A stretch of 64,000 bases of DNA. It comes from Psychrobacter arenosus (GTDB lineage Bacteria > Pseudomonadota > Gammaproteobacteria > Pseudomonadales > Moraxellaceae). The stretch lies in the NCBI RefSeq assembly GCF_904848165.1, contig NZ_LR884459.1, forward strand, positions 1,612,001 through 1,676,000, written 5' to 3'. Below, piece by piece: positions 28,495 to 37,236 of this stretch (its first letter is position 1; each line of letters opens with the position of its first letter). The notes under the pieces were generated by a model. That model saw only the letters and a list, made by a program, of their open reading frames with translations, made no database searches and was not told the origin of the DNA. Made by a program: the position numbers and the translations under genes.

Positions 28495-30678
28495 CTAACG
28501 CTGCAACTTGGTCAATATATCTATAAAGTCCTTACGTTGCGTCTCCCCTACTTGCTGACCGACAAGGGTACCGTCTTGATAATACAATAAAGTTGGCGGA
28601 CCAAACAGTTTATAGCGCGCTAAAATGGCTTTTGATTCGGCAGTCGTCTCAGTAATGTCTAGTTTTACTACTTGCCAACCAGACAATTCTGCTGGTAGTT
28701 GGGCAAATAAGTTTTTATCCATGATACGACATTCGATACACCAGTCTGCGGTCACATCGATTAAGACGTTAGGCTGGCTCGCCACAAGAGCATCGACCTC
28801 AGCTAAAGTAGTAATCCGTTGAGTCGGCGTAGCTGTATTGGTAGAGGCTATAGGTTGCGAGCTCACACTCTGTGCAGATTGATTATTTAGCGAAGCCAAT
28901 GGCGCTAAACTGTCGGTATTACCTAGAGCGCCACCGATAATCAGTACGGTCGCCCATACCCCTGCCATTAACCCTAAAGCACGAGTTAGGACTTGACCAC
29001 CACGCTCCCACTGCCATGCCCAAACGGCGACCACCATAAACCATAGCGCCCAAACCAACAGCATTAGTGCTGAGATAAAGACGCGCTCAATCAATAATAA
29101 GGCGACGGCGAATAACATTAGCGCAAAGCCTTGCTTGACCCAATTCATCCACATGCCCGCTTTTGGCATAAAGCTGCCTTGGGTCGCGCCCAATAAAATA
29201 AGCGGTGCGGATAGACCAAAGCCCAACATAAATAAGGCACCAAAGCCTAATAGCGGATTACCAATCGTTGACACTGCTAACAAGGCACCAAATAGCGGCG
29301 CGGAAACACAAGGAGAGACCACTAACGCTGATAAGAAACCAGCAACTAAGCTGCCGCCAGCACTGCCGAGCTTACTGCTACCCGCATCGTTAAACTTGGT
29401 TAATTTATTGCTGATTGAGGCCGGTAACCGTAACGGTACCAACTCCAACATATATAGGGCTAGCAAGACAAATACAGCCGCAAAGCTTAATAAAATAATT
29501 GGATTTTGTAACCAGCCAATGATGTTTAACGATTGACCAAAGATAGCAATTAGCGCTCCGAGAAGACCATAGGCAATGGCGACCCCTAACGCATAACTAC
29601 TGGTTAAAATCACCGCTTTTTTGGGGGTAGGATCTTTCTGATTACCGACGATATTAGCGACGATAGGCAGCATAGGCAGCACACAAGGCGTAAACGCTAA
29701 GCCTAAGCCTGCTAAGAATAAAATACCCAAAGCTAACCAAGGGTGCGTGCCCAAACCGAATGGGTCAGCGTCTACTAGTGCGGGTGTGTCTGCAGCATTA
29801 GCGTTGCCGGTCGTGGTAGCATTTAATGGCGTAGCTAAAGGAGTCTCAGTATCGTCTAAAGCGTCTACACTGCCATCCTCTAGCAAGTCTGCATCCGTCA
29901 CCTCCCCTTCTGCTAGAATCGGATTGCCGTTTTCATCTAATGCTACAGTTTCTTCCGCTAAAGTGTCTTCTGTCGTTTGGGTAGGGTTTGCCGAGTCGCT
30001 TGCTGCTGCTGTTGCTGCTGTTTGCTCAGCCGTAGCGGCAGTAGGTTGCGTGGCCGCTTGAGCGTTATCGGTTACCGACTCTACTTTAGGAGCAGCCACT
30101 GGTGCAGCAGCAGCCGTTTTAGGCGTTGCCTTATCGACAGCAGGCTTATCTTTAGCGGGTGCTGCTGCTGCAGGTTTAGCAGGTACGCCTAAAGTCACGG
30201 TTGTCGCTACTTTTTCCGGTGGATAGCACAAGCCTGCTTTAGCGCACCCCTGCCAGCCTACAGTCACAGCCGCATTATTTATGGCGGCCCCACTGGTATT
30301 GGTTAGCGTGGTGGTAGCCGTCACCGCTTTTTGATCAAAAACTGGCACCCGCCCAAACTGTGGATCATCAATAGATTGCGCACTTTGGCTAAAGGTAAAA
30401 GGAGCTGCGGTCACCCCTTTTGGTAGCGTCAGTTTAATCTTATCTTTATAGACGTAATGGCCTGGGGTGATATCAAATTGTACCGATAAAGTTGCGTCTG
30501 TCCCTTTCGCTTTCGTTAAGGCAGAAACGCTAAAGGCTTGCGTAACGGGCAAAAACTTTTCTTGTTGACTGCTCGCCGAGTTACTAAATAAATCGCCTAA
30601 GCCCTCACTATTTGCCGTCATCGGTAGCGCAGTGGTAGCAAGGACAACAAGCGCGAGAGTGGGAATAAATCTGACCAT
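28495..30678 (-). CDS. dsbD: Thiol:disulfide interchange protein DsbD
   Basis: 727-residue inner membrane protein that passes electrons from cytoplasmic thioredoxin to periplasmic DsbC/DsbG and cytochrome c maturation. It has a signal peptide, an alpha domain with a Cys pair (GCAKAGLCYPPEKV near residue 150), eight membrane helices with the paired cysteines of TPCVLPMLP and SPCVSAPLFG, and a C-terminal thioredoxin domain with Cys647-Ile-Glu-Cys650. It is about 160 residues longer than the E. coli protein because of an Ala/Thr/Pro then acidic linker (about 170-300) between the alpha domain and the membrane part. Confidence 0.96.
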   Translation of the reverse strand: MVRFIPTLALVVLATTALPMTANSEGLGDLFSNSASSQQEKFLPVTQAFSVSALTKAKGTDATLSVQFDITPGHYVYKDKIKLTLPKGVTAAPFTFSQSAQSIDDPQFGRVPVFDQKAVTATTTLTNTSGAAINNAAVTVGWQGCAKAGLCYPPEKVATTVTLGVPAKPAAAAPAKDKPAVDKATPKTAAAAPVAAPKVESVTDNAQAATQPTAATAEQTAATAAASDSANPTQTTEDTLAEETVALDENGNPILAEGEVTDADLLEDGSVDALDDTETPLATPLNATTTGNANAADTPALVDADPFGLGTHPWLALGILFLAGLGLAFTPCVLPMLPIVANIVGNQKDPTPKKAVILTSSYALGVAIAYGLLGALIAIFGQSLNIIGWLQNPIILLSFAAVFVLLALYMLELVPLRLPASISNKLTKFNDAGSSKLGSAGGSLVAGFLSALVVSPCVSAPLFGALLAVSTIGNPLLGFGALFMLGFGLSAPLILLGATQGSFMPKAGMWMNWVKQGFALMLFAVALLLIERVFISALMLLVWALWFMVVAVWAWQWERGGQVLTRALGLMAGVWATVLIIGGALGNTDSLAPLASLNNQSAQSVSSQPIASTNTATPTQRITTLAEVDALVASQPNVLIDVTADWCIECRIMDKNLFAQLPAELSGWQVVKLDITETTAESKAILARYKLFGPPTLLYYQDGTLVGQQVGETQRKDFIDILTKLQR

Positions 30679-30876
30679 AATGATAACTACCGTTTACTGG
30701 ATAAGTATGTGTTGCGAGGTATGCTGCCCACCATAATGGCTAATGGGGGCGGACTGTTCATGACTGGTAAAAAAGGTGATAAACCCACTGAGCAATACGA
30801 GCTCGTGGGTGGAGTATTGGGTCTAATAAAAGGCGTTAAACTGCTATATTAAAGTGGCGATAGTAGCGCTAAATAA

Positions 30877-30936
30877 ATCGGCTTTGCTCCTAATTTACAG
30901 CGTATTGCACACCGTAAAACAGGCTACAAAGCCGAT
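30877..30936. repeat. 10-bp inverted repeat between gspG and dsbD
   Basis: ATCGGCTTTG (30877-30886) and CAAAGCCGAT (30927-30936) are perfect inverted copies 40 bases apart. They lie downstream of gspG and upstream of dsbD. Without a T-run this is not a standard terminator; it may be part of a long RNA hairpin or an operator. Confidence 0.5.
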
Positions 30937-30964
30937 AAGTCTTTAAATAAAACGCTTTTTATTG

Positions 30965-31489
30965 CTATTGTTGCGCATAAATATCAGCATCTAACCCTTC
31001 ACCGCCTTGTTGGGCATCTGCCCCCAAAGAGAATAAGTCGTAAGGGTTGCCTTCACTACCGGGCGCCACGTATTGCAGCTCATTTTCCCAACCATCTGTA
31101 GGGTAGCCGCCTTTAATATAGCCGCCTTCTGGATAATTTTTCGCCTCAGCAGGGGGCGTACTTAATGCCTCCAACCCTTCTGCCGTACTCGGATAACGCG
31201 AGTTATCTACCTTATACATATCTAAGGCATTCGAAACCGTAGCTAGGGCGGTCTCCGTAGTCTTGACTCGAGCTTTATCGCTTTGGCCTACAACTTTAGG
31301 GACGACTAATCCCGCTAGAATGGCCAAAATCACGATTACTACCATGATTTCAATCAGCGTAAAGCCAGACTGCTGAGCAGAACGTCCTTTGGTTATGGTG
31401 GACTTAACGCTAGGATTAGTTTCGATAGCACGAGTAGTATTAGAGATGTTTTGTTTAAGCTTAGGCTGCTGAATAGTACGTGGACTCAT
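30965..31489 (-). CDS. gspG: Type II secretion major pseudopilin GspG
   Basis: 174-residue pseudopilin that forms the type II secretion pseudopilus. Gly42 precedes FTLIEIMVVIVILAILAGLVVPKVVGQSDKAR. The C-terminal domain shows the GspG signature (ALDMYKVDNSRYPSTAEGLEAL, GGYPTDGWENELQYVAPG, DLFSLGADAQQGGEG) with its calcium-site region. The 42-residue leader is unusually long, and no internal start codon shortens it. Separated by 288 bases from gspF upstream; gspE is 10 kb away. Confidence 0.94.
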   Translation of the reverse strand: MSPRTIQQPKLKQNISNTTRAIETNPSVKSTITKGRSAQQSGFTLIEIMVVIVILAILAGLVVPKVVGQSDKARVKTTETALATVSNALDMYKVDNSRYPSTAEGLEALSTPPAEAKNYPEGGYIKGGYPTDGWENELQYVAPGSEGNPYDLFSLGADAQQGGEGLDADIYAQQ

Positions 31490-31777
31490 AAACGATTACT
31501 CTTAATAGGATAAGGATAAAAAAGTGTTTGCTGGGTAAGGTGTTTAATGGCCATAGCCCGTTTATTACCAATTTAATAATAGCTTTTCTATTCAGTATTA
31601 AGCTCCCGCTATCATAGCGAAGCTTATAACCTAATCATAGGGTTAGTCATAATACTACTGCTAACCCAACAATCTATAACCGTTGAGACAAACTTAAGTA
31701 AGCTCAGTCATTTTAAAGAAAAGTTAAACAAAGGCTTAGACCCGTTAAGTATATTTTATAACAGGTATTAAAGGAGG

Positions 31778-32983
31778 CTAGCCCGCCAAATCATTCATAT
31801 TTACGATAGGCAGCATCACGGCCATTACGATAATCATAACGATCACCCCCATCAATACCAACATTAAGGGCTCTAGCAACGACAGTAAAGCACTAATAAA
31901 GTTAGTCGCTTCAGCCTCTTGCATACTCGCAGCCCGGCTTAGCATGTTATCCAACTCGCCTGAGTTTTCCCCACTTTTTATCATCTGTACCATCATTGGC
32001 GGGAAATAACTGGAGCGCTGCAACTGACTCGATAAGCTCGCCCCTTCTGTGACCTTATCGGCCGCTTGCATAATTGTTTTTTGGATATGGACGTTGGTCG
32101 TGACCGCCGCACCAATACGCAGCGCTTCAATAAGCGGCACCCCTGAACGTACCAAAATAGATAGGGTGCTGGCAAACCTAGCCGCATTGAGGGAGCGCGA
32201 CAGTCGCGCCAAGATAGGCAGTTTCAACACTAAGCTATCGATTGCGAGCGTCCCGGCTGGCGTTTTGGCAAAGCGATATAGCAAGATGGCCAAACCCGAT
32301 AGAACTATCAGCATTAACCACCACCACTGAGTAATGAGGTTAGACATCCCAAGAACCACTTGGGTAATCCAAGGTAGCGCTTGCTCAGATTGCTCAAACA
32401 CTTTGACAATTTTAGGGACGACGTAACTCATCAGCCCCATGACGATAGTCACTGCCATCAGCATCAGCACGATAGGATAAATCATGGCGCCTTGGATTTT
32501 CTTTTGCAGGGCAAAACGGTTTTCGGTGTAGTCGGCGAGCTGGTTAAGAATAAGGTCTAAATGCCCTGACTTCTCCCCTGCCGCAATCGTAGCGACATAG
32601 AGCGGAGGAAAACTGGCCGCTTGCTTTAAAGCATTCGCTAGGCTAAACCCTTCTAGCACGAGCGAGCGCACCGCTAATAATAGGGATTGAATATGGGGTT
32701 TAGGAGATTGTTTGGCGACAGCAGATAAGGCTTCTTCCAAAGGAATGGCGGCAGCTAATAACACCGACAGTTGCCGCGTCATTAACGCTAGCTCATAAGC
32801 GGAAGGTTTTTTATAGCGGTTGTCTTTACGGGTACTGCTAGCATCTTGTACCGCCACCACTTCTACTGGCAGCCAAGCTTTATCGCGCAGTTGCTGACGA
32901 ATCTGCCGCGCTGAATCCCCTTCTAATAGGCCTTTTTGCACGCCACCTTGTTGGTCTAACGCTTTAAAATGATAGGCCGGCAT
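31778..32983 (-). CDS. gspF: Type II secretion inner membrane protein GspF
   Basis: 401-residue polytopic platform protein of type II secretion. The opening YHFKALDQQGGVQKGLLEGDSARQIRQQLRDKAWLP is the GspF N-terminus. Two GspF cytoplasmic domains (about 70-190 and 275-395) are each followed by hydrophobic segments near 165-190, 215-235 and 370-395. Conserved GEKSGHLD and SGENSGELDNML repeats are visible. It precedes gspG on the same strand and interacts with GspE and GspL in the assembled machine. Confidence 0.95.
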   Translation of the reverse strand: MPAYHFKALDQQGGVQKGLLEGDSARQIRQQLRDKAWLPVEVVAVQDASSTRKDNRYKKPSAYELALMTRQLSVLLAAAIPLEEALSAVAKQSPKPHIQSLLLAVRSLVLEGFSLANALKQAASFPPLYVATIAAGEKSGHLDLILNQLADYTENRFALQKKIQGAMIYPIVLMLMAVTIVMGLMSYVVPKIVKVFEQSEQALPWITQVVLGMSNLITQWWWLMLIVLSGLAILLYRFAKTPAGTLAIDSLVLKLPILARLSRSLNAARFASTLSILVRSGVPLIEALRIGAAVTTNVHIQKTIMQAADKVTEGASLSSQLQRSSYFPPMMVQMIKSGENSGELDNMLSRAASMQEAEATNFISALLSLLEPLMLVLMGVIVMIIVMAVMLPIVNMNDLAG

Positions 32984-33156
32984 GGTAGGCAGTCCCTATA
33001 GATAAGTCACAGAAATAAAAAGCGGAAATAAAAAACAGCAATAAAAAAGTAGCCATAAAACTTCGTGCTGTCAGGCAGAATTTTTGCTGACAAGCCTACT
33101 ATATAGCAAGCCGTCCCCTATTTTATACTTTTATTATGACCGCTTATCGCATCTTC

Positions 33157-34125
33157 TTAAGAGGCAGGGAAACCATTGTCGACAGCAGACTCAGGCATAA
33201 CCCCTTGTAGCAATAACATATCTAAATGGCGCAACTGTAATTTCTTATCGAAATCATTAACTTCAGCGATGAGCATTTTTTCAATGCGTTTGTCGGTCGC
33301 ATAGTAGCTTAGGCGAGCACAAATAATCGCCAGTTGATAAATGCGTTTTTTGCAATAGCCATCTAAAGCTTGCAGCAATCTCACCATATTTGGCGTCTCA
33401 AGACTGGCATAACTATACTCTGGGACGATATTTGGCGGAAGCGGGGTAACGCCATAAGTGATAGAGAGATGGGCACAGAAATAGCAGCAGAATAAATACC
33501 CGACCACATGACCGATGTAATAGCCGCGATCATAAGTGTAGCTCATCACCCCGAAATGCGCTAAAACGTAACTGTTTAAACTGCCTTGATCCGCGATTGG
33601 GGTATCATTACGCAAGCGCCCTACCGTGGGCAGACACAGGGAATTGCGACCTTGGGTAGTGATTTGCCAGCCCGCCGGGCTTTGTGCGGGCATATGACGA
33701 ATAATATCTTCAATAATATCATCCACCACATGCAGCTGCTGCCATAACTTACGCAGGGCATCTGACTCAGCGACCCCTCGTTTGTCCAACTCAGTAGACA
33801 TTTGATAATGCTGAAATTCTGCAAACTGTGCTTTTAAACTCTGTACCAAATAAGTGGGCCGTGAATAGATAGAAGCCATATACAACTGACGAGTACGCTC
33901 TAGCTGACTTTGGTATAAGGCCCCTCTCTGCTCAGCGGTTTGTTGATTATTAGCGCCATCGTTTAGCGTTTGTACGGGCAAGGCGGGGACAGCAAATAAG
34001 GCCAAGAGCTCCGCTTTACTGAGCATAGTCTTAGGCTCAGCGACCTTAGTGGCACTGTCTTCATGCTCTGCAGCTTTGGCGGTTGCAGCCTCTGTGCGCT
34101 GGATAGTCACCGATAGCTTGGACAT
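33157..34125 (-). CDS. Uncharacterised protein
   Basis: 322-residue protein that I do not recognise. Ribosome binding site GGAGAG precedes the ATG. The first 35 residues are Ala/Glu/Thr-rich and probably disordered; the rest is mainly helical with many Tyr, Leu and Arg. A Tyr- and Cys-rich hydrophobic patch (GYYIGHVVGYLFCCYFCAHL, about 200-220) is too polar at its edges for a sure membrane segment. No known catalytic motif. It stands alone between gspF and a 595-base gap; codon use resembles neighbouring core genes. Possibly genus-restricted. Confidence 0.75.
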   Translation of the reverse strand: MSKLSVTIQRTEAATAKAAEHEDSATKVAEPKTMLSKAELLALFAVPALPVQTLNDGANNQQTAEQRGALYQSQLERTRQLYMASIYSRPTYLVQSLKAQFAEFQHYQMSTELDKRGVAESDALRKLWQQLHVVDDIIEDIIRHMPAQSPAGWQITTQGRNSLCLPTVGRLRNDTPIADQGSLNSYVLAHFGVMSYTYDRGYYIGHVVGYLFCCYFCAHLSITYGVTPLPPNIVPEYSYASLETPNMVRLLQALDGYCKKRIYQLAIICARLSYYATDKRIEKMLIAEVNDFDKKLQLRHLDMLLLQGVMPESAVDNGFPAS

Positions 34126-34720
34126 ATAACTCTCCGCTTAATAGTGCCTGACGTTAAAGTAAGTCAGACCTTATCTATAATTGGCTTAAATAGCTTATTG
34201 ACTGAATAGGCTTGAATGTCGTAAATGTAGACAGTGTCTGTACTTAAAAACGCTTGCCCTGAACTAGGCTATGATACACCCTTTGCCTCGCTAGCGTCAT
34301 TGGTAACCCTGTGAACACAGTCACCCTATAGGCTTTATTGGCTTTGAAATGATAGAACTTTTTGACCCAATAACCGTTTAGCAGTAGCCTCAATTTAAGA
34401 CTCTGCAGACCAGCTCTATTTAACCGCTAACGGTCCTTAGGCAGTATCTTAGATACTGACCTTAAGCCTGGTCGTAAAAAAACGCGACGATAGACGGGCT
34501 ATCATCACGCGCTTTTATTACTGCTGTAGCGTTCATTAGCTATAATTTTTATCGGTATCTGACTGACTTTGAGCCATTTAACAATTTAACAACTTATCAA
34601 GCAATTAGCTCACTCAATCGTAAATGCTTAGCCTCTGCCCATTATACAAAATTTGGAAAAATACAATTTTGGAAAAATATACCGTTTGAAAAATCTAATA
34701 CTGGCTCACATTCAATGTCG
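34126..34720. other. Intergenic region with two hairpins
   Basis: 595 bases without a gene. It contains a small dyad CAGTATC-TTA-GATACTG (34442-34458) and a leftward terminator (34476-34511) that probably serves the AraC-family gene. Nothing else stands out. Confidence 0.6.
34476..34511 (-). terminator. Rho-independent terminator downstream of the AraC-family gene
   Basis: On the minus strand an 11-bp stem with two G-T pairs (arms 34483-34493 and 34499-34509, loop CCCGT) is followed by TTTTTTT (34476-34482). It lies about 210 bases past the regulator's stop codon. Confidence 0.75.
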
Positions 34721-35677
34721 TCAGTCTAAAGAATCTATCGGCTCTTGATCATTTTCAATAGCTTGCCGCTGTTGATAGTTTTGACGATAAGCCCGTGGTG
34801 ATAGACCATAAACCCGTTTAAAGGCTTGGCTAAAAGTAGAGTCTGACGCATAACCAACCAACTCACTAATACGACTAATGCTGTTTTGCTGCAGTCGTAG
34901 ATAACGAGCGGCTAGACGCAAGCGATAGTCAATCAAATAAGTCAGCGGCGGCACCCCAACCACTTGTTTAAAACGTTCCGCAAAACTAGAGCGCGACATA
35001 CCCGCCACTTCAGCCAATTTATGAATCGTCCAGTTTTCATTGGGCGCATCGTGCATCACGGCTAAGGCTTTGGCCAAATAAGGGTCTTTGATAGCCGTTA
35101 ACCAAGTCTCGGCCGCTTCCGGCAGCTGCTCAATATAGGTCCGCAAACACTCAATCATAAGAATACTGGCGAGATGATTAATCATCGCTGTCTTGCCCAG
35201 GCGGTCGTCTTCAACCCGTAAAATTTGACAGCTATAGTCTATGGCAGTGATTGGACTGGGCGCGGTACTTTTAGCATCGGGTAAAATAGTGGGCAAAGCG
35301 GACAATAACGAGCGGGTAATGTCTTTATCATACTGACATTCAATTAAGATAACGACGGCCGTCTCTGGGTGACCTGGATTAATCACTAAAGTAGGATCGC
35401 CCTCTAGCTGGCGGGTTAACTCTAAAGGCGTCGCTTTTTTATTAGCAGTGTTATAACACACGTGGTGATAAGAGTCTGGCAGCATAATCATATCACCACT
35501 GTGTAGCTGCCGCGATAACCCATCAATCTCTATCGTCAACGACCCGGACTCTACCAAATAAAATAATATCACATCCTGCTTAGTCAGCGTGTACGCCCAT
35601 TGACCACATGCCTGCAATCGATAAGAGTGACTGTCATATAAATGTACATTCTCTAACAGCCTACTGAGCGTGTCCAT
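34721..35677 (-). CDS. AraC-family transcriptional regulator with cupin_6 N-terminal domain
   Basis: 318 residues from the ATG at 35677, which has AAGGA eight bases ahead; the frame opens at a TTG at 35695. The N-terminal cupin (about 10-190, YHLVESGSLTIEIDG-like barrel with LHSGDMIMLP) is the ligand-sensing domain of the cupin_6 group. The C-terminal domain has two helix-turn-helix units (WTIHKLAEVAGMSRSSFAERFKQVVG and SISRISELVGYASDSTFSQAFKRVYGLSPRAYR). Acts in the cytoplasm on DNA. The target is unknown; no divergently transcribed partner is adjacent. The upstream region is about 1 kb long and holds a 9-bp tandem array. Confidence 0.92.
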   Translation of the reverse strand: MDTLSRLLENVHLYDSHSYRLQACGQWAYTLTKQDVILFYLVESGSLTIEIDGLSRQLHSGDMIMLPDSYHHVCYNTANKKATPLELTRQLEGDPTLVINPGHPETAVVILIECQYDKDITRSLLSALPTILPDAKSTAPSPITAIDYSCQILRVEDDRLGKTAMINHLASILMIECLRTYIEQLPEAAETWLTAIKDPYLAKALAVMHDAPNENWTIHKLAEVAGMSRSSFAERFKQVVGVPPLTYLIDYRLRLAARYLRLQQNSISRISELVGYASDSTFSQAFKRVYGLSPRAYRQNYQQRQAIENDQEPIDSLD

Positions 35678-36762
35678 GGGTGATATCCTTAGCAACGAGC
35701 AAACTTACCCAAAACCGCTACCTGTAATGACGACCTAGCGCCCTACAAGCTTAATGCCCCAAAAAGCTCTACATCCCTACTCTATGAAGTCTATCTATAG
35801 CATTATTATAATTATTAGGCTGCTGCGAAATTTAACCAAGGCTAGGGTTTATGCAGGCCTGCTATTCACAATCGCCTTGCCGTCGCCGTCTTATCTTTAT
35901 AACTGAAACATAGATATAGATATAGATAACGTTAAATTGAAGGCTAGTCAGCTAATAAATAAAAGATAGATTAGGAGTTATAAGTCTTTTTAAAAGTATT
36001 CTGCAGATCTTGGAAAATAGCAACGGCAGCTCAATCCATTTTAATTGAGCAAAAATATATTCTGATATTAAGTCTTATTATATCAATTATCATTAGTATT
36101 ATATACTTAGCTAAAGACAGCGCGTTAATTAATCGCTATTTAACAGCTCGTTTTACGCTAAATGAGGTTATAAATTGACCGTCTAGCAGCGATAAACCTA
36201 AAGCGAAAGCACACTAAGTACACTAAGTACACTAAGTACACTAAGTACACTAAGTACACTAAGTACACTAAGTACACTAAGTACACTAAGTACACTAAGT
36301 ACACTAAGTACATGACCATGATAACGAAGAGCGTCTACTACTATACCGTAAATTCGTAACTTCACGCGGGTTTATCATAGGTAGACAGGTCATAATTCCT
36401 GCTTAAAGCATTAGCCATGCTCTATTTATCTAGCCGCTAGCATGGGTTAAACACAGATTAGTATTGGCTAAAGACCTGGTAATAGCGGTTAAACAATAAG
36501 AACGGTCAAATAATAATAGTGCGCAAATAGACAGCAATATTGATTAAACAAAGACTAGTTTTTTTTGAAGAGGGGCAATCATTTAACGGTAGGTCTAAGG
36601 AAGACCGATAGGGAAGAGTGTTTTTAGAGTTTAAATGTTTGGGCATAACTAACTGGCATAATTAAAAGCCATAACGCAAAAAAAAGCATGACTAGGAATT
36701 AGCCAAACTTAAAAGGATATAAAAACAGGGCAATATAAAACAAGGAGAGAAGAACTAAAAAA
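35678..36762. other. 1.1-kb gene-free region with a tandem repeat
   Basis: Between the AraC-family start and tRNA-His. AT-rich and without an open frame of credible length. Its most striking content is the array of eleven 9-bp units at 36212-36310. No tRNA, terminator or obvious promoter was identified in the rest. Confidence 0.6.
36212..36310. repeat. Eleven perfect copies of a 9-bp tandem repeat
   Basis: CACTAAGTA is repeated without error 11 times (99 bases). A perfect short array suggests recent slippage expansion, a variable-number tandem repeat. It is non-coding: every unit contains TAA in one frame, and no gene spans it. It lies about 535 bases upstream of the AraC-family start codon. 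Confidence 0.95.
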
Positions 36763-36839
36763 TGGGGCGACTGATGGGACTCGAACCCACGACAACCGAG
36801 ATCACAACCCGGGGCTCTACCAACTGAGCTACAACCGCC
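36763..36839 (-). tRNA. tRNA-His (GTG anticodon)
   Basis: Cloverleaf on the minus strand with the extra G at position -1 (36839) paired to the discriminator C, D-arm GCTCAGTTGGTAGAGC, anticodon loop TTGTGAT, T-loop GGTTCGAGTCC and encoded CCA (36763-36765). Third of three tRNA genes on this strand. Confidence 0.96.
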
Positions 36840-36881
36840 ATAATAGCGTTACCTAGGGAAAGGTACTACTGCAGGCATAAA

Positions 36882-36958
36882 TGGTGCGCCTGGCAGGATT
36901 CGAACCTGCGACCACCTCCTTAGAAGGGAGATGCTCTATCCAGCTGAGCTACAGGCGC
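36882..36958 (-). tRNA. tRNA-Arg (TCT anticodon)
   Basis: Minus-strand cloverleaf beginning GCGCCTGTAGCTCAGCTGG, anticodon loop CTTCTAA (TCT, reads AGA/AGG), T-arm GCAGGTTCGAATCCTGC and encoded CCA at 36882-36884. It lies 42 bases from tRNA-His. Confidence 0.96.
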
Positions 36959-37011
36959 TCTTATAGGGCCTTTTATCTATAAAGTCACTATGAAGAGTAA
37001 CTATTATACAT

Positions 37012-37031
37012 AAAAAAAAGCCTGTAAGGCT
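37012..37031 (-). terminator. Short hairpin with T-run after tRNA-Pro
   Basis: On the minus strand AGCC-TTACA-GGCT (37019-37031) is followed by TTTTTT. The stem is only four bases, so termination may be partial; it lies between tRNA-Pro and tRNA-Arg. Confidence 0.5.
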
Positions 37032-37040
37032 CTAAAAAAA

Positions 37041-37117
<77 letters not shown>

Positions 37118-37236
37118 AATTCGTCATCGATGTTTATAATAACTGACTTAGTAAATTGCTCGCTAAGTTTCGTTTAGCAACATCGCTATCGAGGTGCACA
37201 TATTAGAGTGGATTCGAGATACTGTCAACCCTTATT

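Noticed and set aside
29747..30061. 104-residue Ser/Ala/Val-rich plus-strand frame
   Set aside because: It is the antisense of the Ala/Thr-rich linker of dsbD, whose biased composition keeps other frames open.
36212..36310. Possible CRISPR array
   Set aside because: Units are 9 bp and contiguous with no spacers; no cas genes are nearby.
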